Assembly: GCA_004352715.1 (NCBI GenBank)
Contig: SCFE01000013.1
Span: forward strand, 652,671-698,224
Origin: Hofstenia miamia
Taxonomy: Eukaryota; Xenacoelomorpha; Acoela
Length of the DNA: 45,554 nt
Direction of reading: 5' to 3'
Positions within the stretch are counted from its first letter, which is position 1; each line of letters starts with the position of its first letter. Positions 1 through 37,440 of the stretch are shown one piece after another. The position numbers were made by a program, and so were the translations under genes. The notes beneath the pieces are model-generated. The model was not told where the DNA came from. It worked only from the letters and a program-made list of their open reading frames with translations, and searched no databases.

Positions 1-33
<33 letters not shown>
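1..33. repeat. (TA)n microsatellite
   Basis: Uninterrupted TA dinucleotide run at the window edge. It abuts the 3' terminus of the Penelope-like element that follows, and a similar tract lies beyond that element's other end. Confidence 0.95.
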
Positions 34-35
<2 letters not shown>

Positions 36-155
36 TGCTATTGTGTTCAGACTTCTGCTATGCGACCGGTTTTGATTTAAAATCATCTTCAATACAAATT
101 TTGTTGTAATATAATTTACAATTCACTACATTTAATTTTGTTAAATATGAATTTA

Positions 156-704
156 CTAAAAGATATTTAATATGTTGGTCGTTCTTTGTTTATTCATTAG
201 TCTTTGTGTATTTGAGTTCTTAATAATTAGGGTATCAGAAATCTTATTATTAGGTGGTTTCATAATGATCTTAAAATTATTGATGTTTTCTCGATGTTGG
301 TGAGTATAAATTTCGGAATTTAAGTGCCCTGATAGATGTTCATTAACCCTAGTTTGAAGATGTCGCTTTGTTTCACCGATGTAAGAATGGTGACATTCTT
401 CACATGTAAACTTGTATATAACTGATGAAACAAACATCTCTTGAATCGGATCTTTGTTGCGAAATATATTACAGATCTTCTTATTTTCTAATATTGGTCT
501 TATTCTTGTGTATCTTAATTTCGCATTAATTTTATTTATTCTTATATTTAACAGTTGTTGGTGCTCTTCAAAGTATTGCAATTTCCAATATATTGGTTCT
601 TTATCATTAGATTGATCTTGGTTACATATTACTTCAGGTTTCTTTGTTAGCTTTTGATCAACATATCTCTTAATTAATCGATGTGGATAGCCATTGTTTT
701 CCAA
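156..704 (-). pseudogene. PLE GIY-YIG endonuclease segment (C-terminal)
   Basis: A 182-residue open segment forms the C-terminal part of the PLE polyprotein. About residues 90-125 contain VIYKFTCEECHHSYIGETKR followed by a TRVNEHLSG stretch. This is the YIG half of the GIY-YIG nuclease fold with the CxxC-H insert common in Penelope elements and the conserved Arg and Glu-His that follow. In active elements this nuclease nicks target DNA for insertion. The segment is out of frame with the RT segment upstream (744-1244), so it is part of a broken gene. The track start codon is not biological: the real protein would begin far upstream near 2457. Confidence 0.85.
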
Positions 705-743
705 AATTTCATATAATTCAGAGGTTGATTCAATTAAATTCTG

Positions 744-1990
744 TTAATTTGAAAAAATTTTAATTATACGATTAAGTAAACATTTGATGGTATTAATTTT
801 ATACTTTGAATCACAATATGAATGAAATGGAATGTAAAGATTGGTATTTGTTGGTTTTCGGTACATCTTAGTTTCGTAGGAATGGTTATTGTACGTTATT
901 GCAACATCCAGAAAATTTAAGTTATTGTTCACCGGGTATTCTATTGTAAATTGCAACTCTTTTAAGCAATTATTCATAAAGTTCTTAAAATTTTTGACAT
1001 CATCTTGGTTTTCGAATATAGTAAAAATGTCATCAACATATCTATGAGATGCAATGGGCTTTGTGATTTTTAAGCCATCTATATTCTTTTCGATGATATC
1101 CATGGCAAAGGATCCCATAGTTGAACCTAGTGGTGATCCCATTGCAATTCCATCTATCTGCTCGTAAATAGTTTCATTAAATATATTTTTTTCGTTTATA
1201 CAAGCAATATTCAATTTGGGTGTTATGATTGATAGATATTTCATTCTCTGGAATTAGTCTTATGATATGGACTATTGTTTTTTTCACCGGAATATTTGTA
1301 AATAACGACTTCACATCAAATCTTGCAATAAATTTTCTTTTTCTTTTGTTTTCTTCAAAATCTTCTTTAAGTTTGTCTAAGAAATCAAATGTATCATTCA
1401 GATTATACTTTGTTGGAATATATTTTTTAAGAAGTTCATCAAGATACTTTGATAATTTATAGGTGTTTGAGTTAATCATTGACAAAATGGGTCTAAATGG
1501 TGGAACTTTGTTAGTTTTATGAATTTTAGGTAGACCATACAATAGGCTCGGTTGACATCCTGAACTGTGAAATAGCATTATCATTAACCATTTTAAATAA
1601 TTGTTTGTTAAATTTTTCTTCTTCATTGTTGAAAATGGTCTTTTTTAATCTTTTATTATCATTTACCTTTACAAACTTAGTATTATCTTTGAGAATTTCA
1701 TTCATTTGTTCAAAATACTTACTTTTATCAGTTACCAAAATGCCATTACCCTTATCAAACTTTGAAATATAAAGCGATTCATTCTTTGCAAGCTCATTTA
1801 GGGACATATAGAGAGATCTTATCTTTTTTGAAGTATTCGGTTTTTTGCGATAAGCAGTAGTTAACGAAAATATTTTGGATTTCAAATCAGTCTTGAGTTC
1901 AATATTTGGCTTCTCACACCTTAACAACCGTTGAAACATCGACTCAACTTCAGTGTGAACCTTAGCTTTGAAGGCCAGCTCATGTGCATT
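744..1990 (-). pseudogene. PLE reverse transcriptase, frameshifted
   Basis: Three overlapping minus-strand open segments (1526-1990, 1177-1626, 744-1244) read as one Penelope-type reverse transcriptase. In order: a SKFDKGNGILVTDKSKY block, LLYGLPKIHK and FRPILSMINS blocks, a FDVKSLFTNIP block (first catalytic Asp), an IDGIAMGSPLGSTMGSFAMD block and the YVDD catalytic box at 1029-1040. LNFLDVAI and KMYRKPTNTN blocks follow, all hallmarks of this RT clade rather than LINE or LTR enzymes. Catalytic residues are retained, but frame changes near 1240-1180 and 1620-1530 inactivate the copy. The upstream part reads ELAFKAKVHTEVESMFQRLL without an in-frame start. Confidence 0.9.
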
Positions 1991-2457
1991 CCGTATGATA
2001 ATGCTTCTTCTTGCTCTTTTTTAAATTTACAGATGATAAATTAATTACTGCATGTTTTAGTTTGCATTGACCAACTTCGCTTTGGCGACATCTAAATAAT
2101 TGAATTTTCCTTTTGACGTTCCGAGGTGTTGCAAATGTTTTTCGTGTTATGGATATTTCATAAATATGATAGAATTGATTTATTCTTAGTTTCTAACATT
2201 TCATTAAAGCGAAAAATATTTACTTTACTTTCTTTTTTAGTATCTTTAAAAATTGACTTCAATGCTTTCAGCTGGCTCTTTTTAAAATGATATAAATACG
2301 GTTTGAGATGCTCTTGTATTGAAAGTGATAAAAATTTTGGAACAAGTTTATTTGATATGTATTCTTCAATAAATTTGATCTTAAGTTGACTTTTATTCAT
2401 CTTTAAATGTACTTTACATAATTTCACAAAATTTTGATTTTCATCAGAAGTAAGCAA
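1991..2457 (-). pseudogene. PLE N-terminal region
   Basis: The 99-residue segment at 2158-2457 (Lys-rich, repeated K/L, ends at a stop) and the interrupted stretch 1991-2157, which includes TPRNVKRKIQLFRCRQ, precede the RT. PLE N-terminal regions are commonly basic and poorly conserved, so the assignment rests mainly on position and strand. Stops and frame changes separate it from the RT. Confidence 0.6.
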
Positions 2458-2490
2458 TTTCGAATGAATATAATTTGCTCAGATTTATGC

Positions 2491-2532
2491 TATATACATA
2501 TATATATGTATATATATATATATATATATATA
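2491..2532. repeat. (TA)n-rich microsatellite
   Basis: TA-rich run with a few interruptions, flanking the 5' side of the PLE. Confidence 0.9.
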
Positions 2533-2827
2533 ATCTGATATTATTTTCATGTCAATATTGGCAGTTCTTCCCAGATAAAGTGAGGTCCGCTTCCGGCCAT
2601 GTCAAAAATGCCGATTTCCGCCGGAATTAGTCTGATTTTGGCCAGTTTTTTATCACTGTCAGTAAATTACCGGTACATGGTTAAGCCGTTTCTGATATCA
2701 AAATTTAAAAAACATGCCTAGGGTCGAGTCTTGTTTCAAAATATTACAGAGCCCCCCATATACTTAATGCCTATATAACCTATACCAGAGCGCCCGTGTA
2801 TATTTGGTGATTTATTCTTGGTGCCCG

Positions 2828-2862
<35 letters not shown>

Positions 2863-2935
2863 NNNNNNNNNNNNNNNNNNNNNNNNNNNNNNNNNNNNNN
2901 NNNNNNNNNNNNNNNNNNNNNNNNNNNNNNNNNNN

Positions 2936-2969
<34 letters not shown>

Positions 2970-3787
2970 GGGAAAATGAATATTGTCATGTTCCTTTCAC
3001 CGCCCATTATGTATGTATAGGCTGTTACAATAACACATCACTATGTATGTAATCTCAGCCTGTGAGACCTGGTAAAATTGCAAAAAAAATTACCGCTTAC
3101 CCAAATCACCCGTTTTTTAGAATTTAAAACGTTGGTTACAATTTCAACAGATCACGTTGGGCTTCAGTGATATACGAATGATTCTACTCGCATTATAAGG
3201 GCACATTTCTAAATCTTCAATAATTTGCCATATGAAATAAAATATTATCGAAATAATTTTATGTAGCAAAAATGTTAGCAAATCCAAATAATTATTTGCA
3301 GATATTTTTTAAGTTTAATAATTTAACCCCATTCTATTTCTTTATTTTTTGAACTAAGGCGGATTTTGAAGACTTAATATTAATTTCGCATTAACCAATG
3401 ACAAAATAAGGATTTACAAATAGACGAAATCAAATCTGAATCCGAATTTGTGCTGGATTTAATTTCGAATCTTGGTATAGCACAGTGGTTGATCTATGAA
3501 ATTCTTGTGGTTTACTGAAATTTTTTAAATATAAATTATTTCGGAAGTTAACATTCTGTTCTTCTATTGTAAACAGCCAAAGTTTTTGATTCTTCAAAGT
3601 CGTTTTTAATCGTTACTAACAATAATTGTTTTTGATATGGAAATTATTACATAAACCAATTTGTATTATATATATTCGATGTCAGGGAACAACATACCAT
3701 CTTCAACATTAAGTATTATTCAATTAACAATTTAACTCTAATATATCACGTTCAGAATACTAATGGCTTATTCAGAACTATTTTTAG
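2533..3787. other. Intergenic sequence upstream of PHTF; no gene seen
   Basis: AT-rich, with stops in all frames. It contains a (TA)n tract broken by an assembly gap and a locally GC-richer piece at about 2570-2660 that does not code. The expected far-N-terminal PHTF exon could not be identified here. Confidence 0.6.
2832..2966. repeat. (TA)n microsatellite with 73-N gap (2863-2935)
   Basis: TA runs lie on both sides of the N block, so the gap is very likely unresolved microsatellite length. Apparent open frames of alternating Tyr-Ile across it are artefacts. Confidence 0.95.
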
Positions 3788-3877
3788 ATTAGTTCTATTC
3801 TTATGCAAACATATGCAACGAGAATTCTTTCATGGTTTTGTGTAAGACCCACTCAAAATTATCAAGAACCTCTGCAG
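3788..3877 (+). CDS. phtf: PHTF, candidate first coding exon in window
   Basis: A 90-nt open stretch sits between an acceptor-like CTATTTTTAG (ending 3787) and a donor GTAATT at 3878. The resulting 43-nt intron (3878-3920) matches the neighbouring 42-nt intron in size and donor sequence. Its frame ends in phase 0, as the next exon requires. An ATG at 3803 gives 25 residues ending SWFCVRPTQNYQEPLQ, and a TAG lies in frame just upstream of 3788. In vertebrate PHTF this position carries a conserved block beginning SWYQKKIG; only the Ser-Trp-aromatic start is suggestive here. The exon may be the true first coding exon (start at 3803), an internal exon starting at 3788, or chance. Confidence 0.4.
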
Positions 3878-3920
3878 GTAATTATCATAAAATCGAATAT
3901 CACTTAGTTATTATTTGCAG

Positions 3921-30575
<26,655 letters not shown>

Positions 30576-31064
30576 ATGTATTGAAAAATTGCAGTAAATC
30601 ACAAAATGCGTGCAGTTTGTAGTTTTCCACCGAAGATTAATTGAATGAATGTAATTGAAGAATTTTGTAAATAGTTTGTAGAAAGCCAAATGTTACGATT
30701 TGTTTTATTGTCAACCAACACTTCACGCCTTAGTTTTACCCGCCTACATTTCGTAAGAAAAGTCGTGTTGCTGGTTACGCAAAAATATTTTAATAGCCTA
30801 ATCGCTACAGCAATCAATGTTATTACACAGATTTTTTATTCTATTTTGTATTTACTTCTGAATTTTAAGATTTTCTTAAGTGTCGTGCTGAAATTTGATT
30901 GGTTGCAGGCTATTTTTATTAGCGAGCGTATGCAAAAAAATGGAATGAGTTTTATTGATCTTTATTCAACTTTTTTACTATATCAATTATCTAAATTTCA
31001 GAACAGTTGCATATAAAGCAGGGAATTCAACTTTAAAAGAAGTAGTTTAATAACGTAATATAAG
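30576..31064 (+). other. Probable PHTF 3' UTR and downstream; no polyadenylation signal assigned
   Basis: AT-rich sequence after the PHTF stop. No clear AATAAA was found close to the stop. Open frames here (30690-31016) show no similarity. Confidence 0.4.
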
Positions 31065-31072
31065 TACCAGTG

Positions 31073-32171
31073 CAGAGGCGTGCATTCAGGGTAAGCAAGG
31101 TAAGCGCCGCTTGCCCATTGAAATTTATTTGAACAAATGAAGAAAAAATATTTATGCTTACACAACATATTTATAAGTTTCCAATTCTTTTAAATTTCCT
31201 TTTTTCTTAAATTCTAAACATTAAACTAATTACTGTTCATTTTCGTCATTTAAATAATGTAAAATACTGTATTTTGGGTAGGTTTTTTCTTGTTGAAGAA
31301 TTGAACTATATGAGTTTTGTAATAATTGATTTAATATTATGAACAGCAATAATAATCAATATCCTATTACTTAAATTTGCGTCGTAATAATTGCTCGACT
31401 GTACCTTAATTGTGATAATTGGTATTGATAAAAAAACAATGTTTCTCAATTATAACTGAAAACAGCCCACGCAACTGTCTACCGCTTCCTTTATCACACT
31501 TTGTTAACGTAATTGAAAAATCCCTAACCAATCAAAATTCGAAAATACTACGAGAGGACCGCGGGATTGTTCATTGATTTATATTGTCGAGGTGACAATG
31601 GTGATTGAAATTTTAAACTAGAACTGCAATTTAGCCTCCAAATCACTTATAATTGATGACAATCAACGTATAACTTTCAAAATTAGATTTTTTACTTAAT
31701 AATCACAAGAAAATTTCACTTAATTTACAAAAATTGATGTATAGAAATAACATTAAAATAGAAATAAATAAATGTTGAAGTAATTATAGTCAATTTAGTA
31801 AATTCAGATGTAAATTTTGTATTTGGCTAACCTATATTGATCAGTTTCAAAACCTTTAAAACTGACCATCTGTAATAAACTGTAATACACTGATTCAATT
31901 CGTCATTTTATCAAAATTTTTCTTATAACTTTTTCACACTACTAATATGATCTTCAAGATAATTGGGCGACAAAACGTCAATTGCATTGTGAGCATTGCT
32001 AATTGTTTCTGGAAATAAAATGTTGTATTTATATTATCTGGTAAATTTTTTAGATAATGATTTATATGCTTGAAATTAAAGTTATATGCAACATATGCAA
32101 TACAAACATATAAATTTTAGAATTATATCATATTCCGCTTCCCCCATTATTATGTGCACTGCACGCCACTG
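31073..32171. mobile_element. Non-autonomous hAT element with perfect 8-bp TSD
   Basis: The left end CAGAGGCGTGCATTCAGGGT and the reverse complement of the right end CAGTGGCGTGCAGTGC are short inverted termini of hAT type. They are flanked by identical TACCAGTG (31065-31072 and 32172-32179). The 1099-bp interior is AT-rich without a transposase. Subterminal sequence GGTAAGCAAGGTAAGC repeats the motif GGTAAGC, a possible transposase-binding repeat. Confidence 0.9.
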
Positions 32172-32179
32172 TACCAGTG

Positions 32180-32654
32180 ATAACTTGTTTTTCATATTAA
32201 CGTTTTAGATTACTAAGTTAGAAAAAATGACTTCCTATTTTTGCATAGAAACTTAGCTATCGGCTAAGAATCATTAATGTCGCAAAATCTTTATATTTAA
32301 GATCTAAAATTCCTATGAATAAATTTATGAAACATTATTTTCTTGAGTTGAATATTGGTACTCGGATGATTTGCTTTGGAGAAATATTTTAAGTCACGAT
32401 TTTAATGCGCATAACCATGACATACGTGAGTAATTTATTATCAAATGATAGTCTATATTCTGCTAATTTTCGTAACAACAATTTGCGGAAATGTTATGAA
32501 AATACAATGATAAAAGGGGTTATTTGCGATAGAAATAAATAATTGTTGCACAGACCTTAAATAAATTATTGGCTCTTTTTAAATTAGTTATTAATGGTCG
32601 GAATTTAACCTAATCTTGGTTCTTTCGGACCAATCAAAGTAGGCGAATACACGC
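32180..32654. other. Intergenic; nothing seen
   Basis: AT-rich sequence between the hAT element and the first LINE. Confidence 0.6.
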
Positions 32655-32659
32655 AAAGC

Positions 32660-33475
32660 ATTAATATAGTACAATCAATAAATTCGATTAAATATATTAC
32701 TTCCAAAGCCTTTCTTCAAAAAAATAATGAATACAAACAAGAACTTGACTCAAATTTTGTCCTTGGAGTAACTGAAACATGGTTTACAAATAATCATGAA
32801 AATTCACCTTGTTCAATTGATAATCATAAATTTAAACTATTCAGAACAGATAGAAATCAAACGTTACATTCTAATAAACAAATGGAGGAGGTGTAATGTT
32901 CCTAATTGATAAAAAACTTCAGAAAAACATTTCAACCGATAAGATATATGAAAGTCTTTGGATTGACATCCAAGACCCCCCAATAGCAGACAGCTTCTGA
33001 ATATGTTCCTAATTGATAAAAAACTTCAGAAATACATTTCAACCGATAAGATATATGAAAGTCTTTGGATTGACATCCAAGACCCCCCAATAGCAGACAG
33101 CTTCTGAATATATCATTTTCTCCAAACAACGCTCATTCGAAAAAATTCTTTGCACAAATCGAAAATGAAATCATTACAGTATTAAGTCATAACACAAATA
33201 TGTTAATGGGCGATTGGAATTTGAACTTTTTAAATATAGCTGAAAAATCTAAGCTACAAAATTTCCTTTCAACATCTCACTAATAAATCAATGCATTCTA
33301 TCCAGAATTTCTGCAAATATCCAAACCTTGATTGATTATTTTATGGTTTCAGAAAATGAATCTTTATATAAATACATTTGCTCTGAATTTCCCTACTCTG
33401 ACCATTGCATTATAATAACTTATTCTAATGAGCAGAAAATTAAAAACCCAACGAAATCTTGGATAAAAATACGAG
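32660..33475 (+). pseudogene. LINE A apurinic-type endonuclease, broken
   Basis: Blocks in order: VLGVTETWFTNN (the TETW block carrying the catalytic Glu, about 32765), NGGGVMFLIDKKL, YESLWIDIQ, MLMGDWNLNFLN (about 33203, the GD(F/W)N block) and FPYSDHCIIITY (about 33390, the SDH block with the catalytic His). All are in APE order. A 107-bp tandem duplication (32896-33109) shifts the frame between the second and third blocks, and stops follow. The nuclease would nick target DNA for target-primed reverse transcription in an active element. Confidence 0.85.
32896..33109. repeat. 107-bp tandem duplication inside LINE A
   Basis: The segment beginning ATGTTCCTAATTGATAAAAA (32896) recurs at 33003 with one difference seen (AAAAAC versus AAATAC). 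107 is not a multiple of three, so the duplication breaks the endonuclease frame. Confidence 0.95.
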
Positions 33476-34194
33476 AAAAATGAGAAGAAAATGACTTAAA
33501 ACCGAATATTGGAGTAGGATTTACTATTCACAAACACCCAATGAAATAATTAGCAACTGTAATAAAATTCTTTTATTCTATTTAGATATTTGTTGCCCTG
33601 AAAGGACAAGTTTTACTCTGAAAAAATTTGATAATGTGTCTAAAAAGTTTCTAAGCCACGCATTGATACAAAATGCTTAGTTAATTGAACAAAAGAAATC
33701 TAAATGGAAGGAATACAAAAATTCTGAAACCAAACAAATATAATGCTTATTAAAATCACGTAATTTGTGCATTATTTATACACGAAAAGCCTATAACAAA
33801 TATTGCCGTTCTGAATATCAAAACATCTCTTCTCAAAAAGGTAGGTGGACTTTACAAATAGGAAATAAATAAAAATGAAAAAATAAATTATAAAGGAAAG
33901 GTAATCACTAACAATAAGGTCATGAGTAACATATTTAATGAAGTATTTTTCAACCTAGGCAATTTTCATGGAGTAAATATTCCCTTTAAGATCAATCAAG
34001 TTCAACCTATAGCCTCGCCCTTCTCTCAGATTCGTGACTAAGTTTGAAATTATCAAATTATTCAATCTTTAAAATACAAATCTAGTGGTCCCTCTATTAT
34101 CCCGACTTGGTCTCTAACAATTGCTCAAGATATAATAGCTGAGCCACTTTCATACATCATAAACACGTGCATTAGACATTTTACTTTCCTGACC

Positions 34195-34775
34195 AAGTAA
34201 AATTGGCAAATATTACTCCATTATTTAAAAAAGATGACCCAAATTATTGTTTGAACTATAGACCGATTTCTGTTACATCGCCAATTTGTAAAATTTTTGA
34301 AAGACTTCTTTTCAACCAAATTAACGAACATTTATGTAAACATAATCTGTACTCTCAAAATCAATATGGTTTTCGCAAATATATTTCTACAAATGATCCC
34401 TTGTTAACAGCTACCGAAAATTGGAGAAATAGCATAAATATAGATGAGTGTTCAGCAGTTGCATGCTTAGATTTATCAAAAGCATTTTACTCTATCGACC
34501 ACCACATATTAATTAAAAAAAAATAAAATTCTTGGCTTCTCAGACAAAAGTGCAGACCTAATAAGCAGTTATCTCCAAAATCGCAAAAAAAGAGTTAAAC
34601 TAAATGGAATTCTCTCTGACTGGATTTTTATTTAAAATGGTGTTCCACAAGGAACAGTTTTGGAACCGTTACTATTCAATATTCATGTAAATGATTTGAG
34701 CAATCATACCACATGTAATGTTATACAATATGCTGATGATAATATGCTATATAGTTCAAAAAAAGTATGACACTA
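34195..34775 (+). pseudogene. LINE A reverse transcriptase, broken
   Basis: ITPLFKKDDP, then NYRPISVTSPICKIFERLLF, NQYGFRKYISTNDPLL, VACLDLSKAFYSIDHHILI (catalytic Asp in LDLSKAF retained; the following D of AFD is Tyr), then after a frameshift NGVPQGTVLEPLLFNIHVND and IQYADDNMLY (YADD box). These are RT blocks 1 to 5 in order. One frame change near 34525 and an in-frame stop before NGVPQ inactivate it. Confidence 0.88.
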
Positions 34776-34899
34776 GTACCAACTTGTGCAATTATTCAAT
34801 TCTTCCATGCTTTTATCATGAGACCTCTTAATTTTGCAAACATTTTATTTACTGATCTAAGTGATGTGCTTTATAGAAAACTTGACATTCAATTAAAAA

Positions 34900-35301
34900 T
34901 TGGCCCTGAATATCTCTGCAAAAAATTCATCGAAAACTCAACATTACATTTCTAGGTCAATTCTCCTCCCAAAACAACTCGTCATTTTGAATACCTTGCT
35001 AACATTTTTCAAACTAGTAGGAAATCTACCGCCTTATAATTCAATTAAATTCCCGGGATTTGCGGATAAACAGAATTCAAGATCTAAAATTTTTACATGT
35101 GTTAACTATAAGAAAAAAGTTTTAAAAAAATCTTTCATTAATGTCGCAATTCGAACCTGGAATTCGCTACCTAAAGAAATTAAAAGCTTTGAAAATTTGA
35201 AAAAGCGTTTAAAAATCGTCCTTAATCAAAAATATATTTCAGGTATATTATGGTTAGGATTTAAATTTTACAACCATGACTATATGATAACTCGTCATTA
35301 A
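34900..35301 (+). pseudogene. LINE A C-terminal region
   Basis: Open segment ending SFINVAIRTWNSLPKEIKSF then a Lys-rich tail and FKFYNHDYM. This is the conserved post-RT tail of these LINEs. It is out of frame with the RT. Confidence 0.75.
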
Positions 35302-35477
35302 AATAGCAATATGAAGTAATTCATCCATAGCCTGTAAGAATTATTACTTTTTGTAATGTATGTTGATTTGTAGATTAGTTATTTTTTTGTAATTTATTAA
35401 GCTATTCAGATAAATTATCAGTTATTGAATTGTAAACATTTATCTGAATATAGAATCTCTTATCTTATCTTATCTAA

Positions 35478-36460
35478 GTCTCCTGAAATTGCTATAAAAG
35501 TTCTCGAAGAAAACTGTACTCTTATTGCACAATATTTTGCTTCACTAAAACTAAATTTTGCTAAATTAGACCTAAATCTAACAATAATTACACGAATAGT
35601 TCACAATTTAAATTGAAATCTAATGACACATACATAGAACAAATTAATTATTTTTAATATTTAGGTATCATTTTTTATTCTCAACTTAATTTTACTTAAT
35701 TGTTATTAAGAAAATGGCCACTTCAATAACGGCTCTTAGCAATGTATCACGACAGCTTCCAACCACAGCAAAAATTCAATTAATTCACACATTAATACTG
35801 AGCCACTTTAATTATGGAAACATACTGTATACCAACATAAATCGACAACTTTTGAATAAATTCAATGTGCAATTAAAATGGGCTATAAAAATAGCAGTTA
35901 ATCATATTTATAACAGAAATCAAGAAATTAACAAAAAATTTTCTAAATCCACAATTTATTATTTATAAAAATATAATAACAGCTTTTTTAAAAAATATTT
36001 AATAATATTGTTGCTTACCACAAATCCAACTTTTTATCCTCTATAATATTGCGTAGACATAATCATAGAACCCTAAAAATTAGGCATCTTCAATATAACA
36101 AGAAAATAATGAAAAATTCATTTCTCAACACATCAATAAGTACATGGAATAATTTACCTAAATTTATAAAACAAATAAATAAATGAAGAATATTCAAAAA
36201 CTAAATTAAACAATACTTCTGTAGTTATACAAAGGAAAAGCTTGAATACAAATGGCGAGGTTTTAAATTTTATAATAGTGATTATTCAATAGACTGCATC
36301 TAACCTAAATTCACCATAGCCCAAACTAGTAATTGTAATTATTTTTGTAAATATTATCTTTGTATGTGTTTTGTTCCTTTATTTCAATTGTTTCACGCTA
36401 GAGTTCAAACAGTATTTGTTATTGTAAAAAGCAACTCTAAATATAGATATTTCATTTCAT
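35478..36460 (+). mobile_element. LINE B, 3' fragment
   Basis: Starting right after LINE A's TTATC tail, the plus strand reads SPEIAIKVLEENCTLIAQYF (post-YADD region). It continues with TAKIQLIHTLILSHFNYGNI (35770-35830) and, after stops, NTSISTWNNLPKFIKQINK (about 36130). This is a 5'-truncated copy lacking endonuclease and most of the RT. The 3' boundary is put at the TTTCATTTCATTCATTT stretch near 36450. Stops interrupt it at several points. Confidence 0.75.
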
Positions 36461-37440
36461 TCATTTGGTATTCGATTGCAGTTGTAAATTGCAGTATTTA
36501 TAAATGATTAATCCATAATTCTTTTATTATATTTTGTGCAAGAAAAGTTATTTGATAATTAATTTGAGCTGCTGAGCGGCTTTCACAGAAAATGTATGTA
36601 TCTGCATACTGTATGAATTCAGTTTGTTATATTCTTAGTCATTATACAGTAGAGTTTGGCGATAGAGGCATGGTGATGGCAAAACTTTCACCAATGATGG
36701 ATTTTTACTATTGCCAAATACAATTTTTTTTTCATATTTCATCACATGCACTATATGTAAAATGTTTGTATTATACTTTACAGAATATAGTATGAGTTTA
36801 TTCTGCAAAAATCAGAACATCAACACTTCTTTTGGTAAAAGGATACAAGGAAGATTTTCAAAGAAAAATTTGGCATTATTTTAATTTAATAATTTATTTA
36901 AAGAAAGACTTTCATTATTGCCGGTTATTCATCAGTTTGTACTAGAATTTTGATTATTGCCGAAATTGTTATTAGGAAAATACATTCATTTTTATTTGGT
37001 GCAGTGAGAATTGTTACTATTGTCAAATTTTCACTATTGCCAAATTCATCTGTAGATTTAAAAACAGAATTCCTAGAAAGGTTCTTTATTTGGGATCATC
37101 ATTTTTACAGATAGAAATTGAAACAATTTTCAGATACATGAGCAATTTCTTGCACCAGAATTTCATGATTGTGTCCGGTAACTCCCTTGCTCACCTTCGA
37201 CGAACCCAAAAAAACAACTTGGCTTTCATTTATTTGTTTTTGTAACTGAATTTCTACCTCAATCGCATGAAAAAATGAATTTTACCGGCTGTTGTTTGCA
37301 TTTTCGCAGCCAATTTGAAATGTATCCGTTAATGTAAAAAGTATCTTATGTAAACAAACTTTTCCTACACACATCTTAGATTGATTAAGAGGTTATGTTT
37401 ATATACAATTTTGCTGTAACATTTGTCGCCATAAGAGCAA
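36461..37440. other. Intergenic; nothing coding
   Basis: AT-rich. Several copies of a TTATTGCC/CTATTGCC word occur at 36700-37050, giving a weakly repetitive look, but no element was defined. Confidence 0.5.

Larger units (their letters stand above)
34..2480 (-). mobile_element. Penelope-like retroelement (RT + GIY-YIG), degenerate copy
   Basis: Read on the minus strand, the element runs from an N-terminal basic region through a reverse transcriptase to a C-terminal GIY-YIG endonuclease, the order typical of Penelope-like elements (PLEs). The coding sequence is split over at least four frames, so it cannot make an intact protein. The sequence just inside the left edge (about 34-100) resembles the AAACCGGTCGCATA-type tail seen at PLE 3' ends. 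Both flanks are (TA)n tracts (1-33 and 2491-2532), suggesting insertion into, or association with, TA microsatellites. The outer boundaries are approximate because no target duplication can be picked out of the TA sequence. Confidence 0.85.
32655..35477 (+). mobile_element. Non-LTR retrotransposon A (CR1/Jockey-like), degenerate
   Basis: A plus-strand element with APE endonuclease blocks at 32660-33460, reverse transcriptase at 34195-34775, a C-terminal region at 34900-35301 and a 3' end marked by TTATC repeats (35457-35477). Frames are broken by many stops, especially at 33470-34190. No target duplication could be fixed. It shares its C-terminal WNSLPKEI block with the other LINE copies in this cluster. 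Confidence 0.85.

Noticed and set aside
2736-3052. Open frames of alternating Tyr-Ile across the N block, both strands
   Set aside because: Translation of a (TA)n microsatellite and unknown bases; not coding.
30690-31016. 108-residue ORF downstream of PHTF
   Set aside because: Hydrophobic and AT-driven composition, no family match; its reverse strand is also open, typical of chance.
36592-36795. 67-residue ORF
   Set aside because: Low-complexity AT-rich translation, no motif, no splice context.
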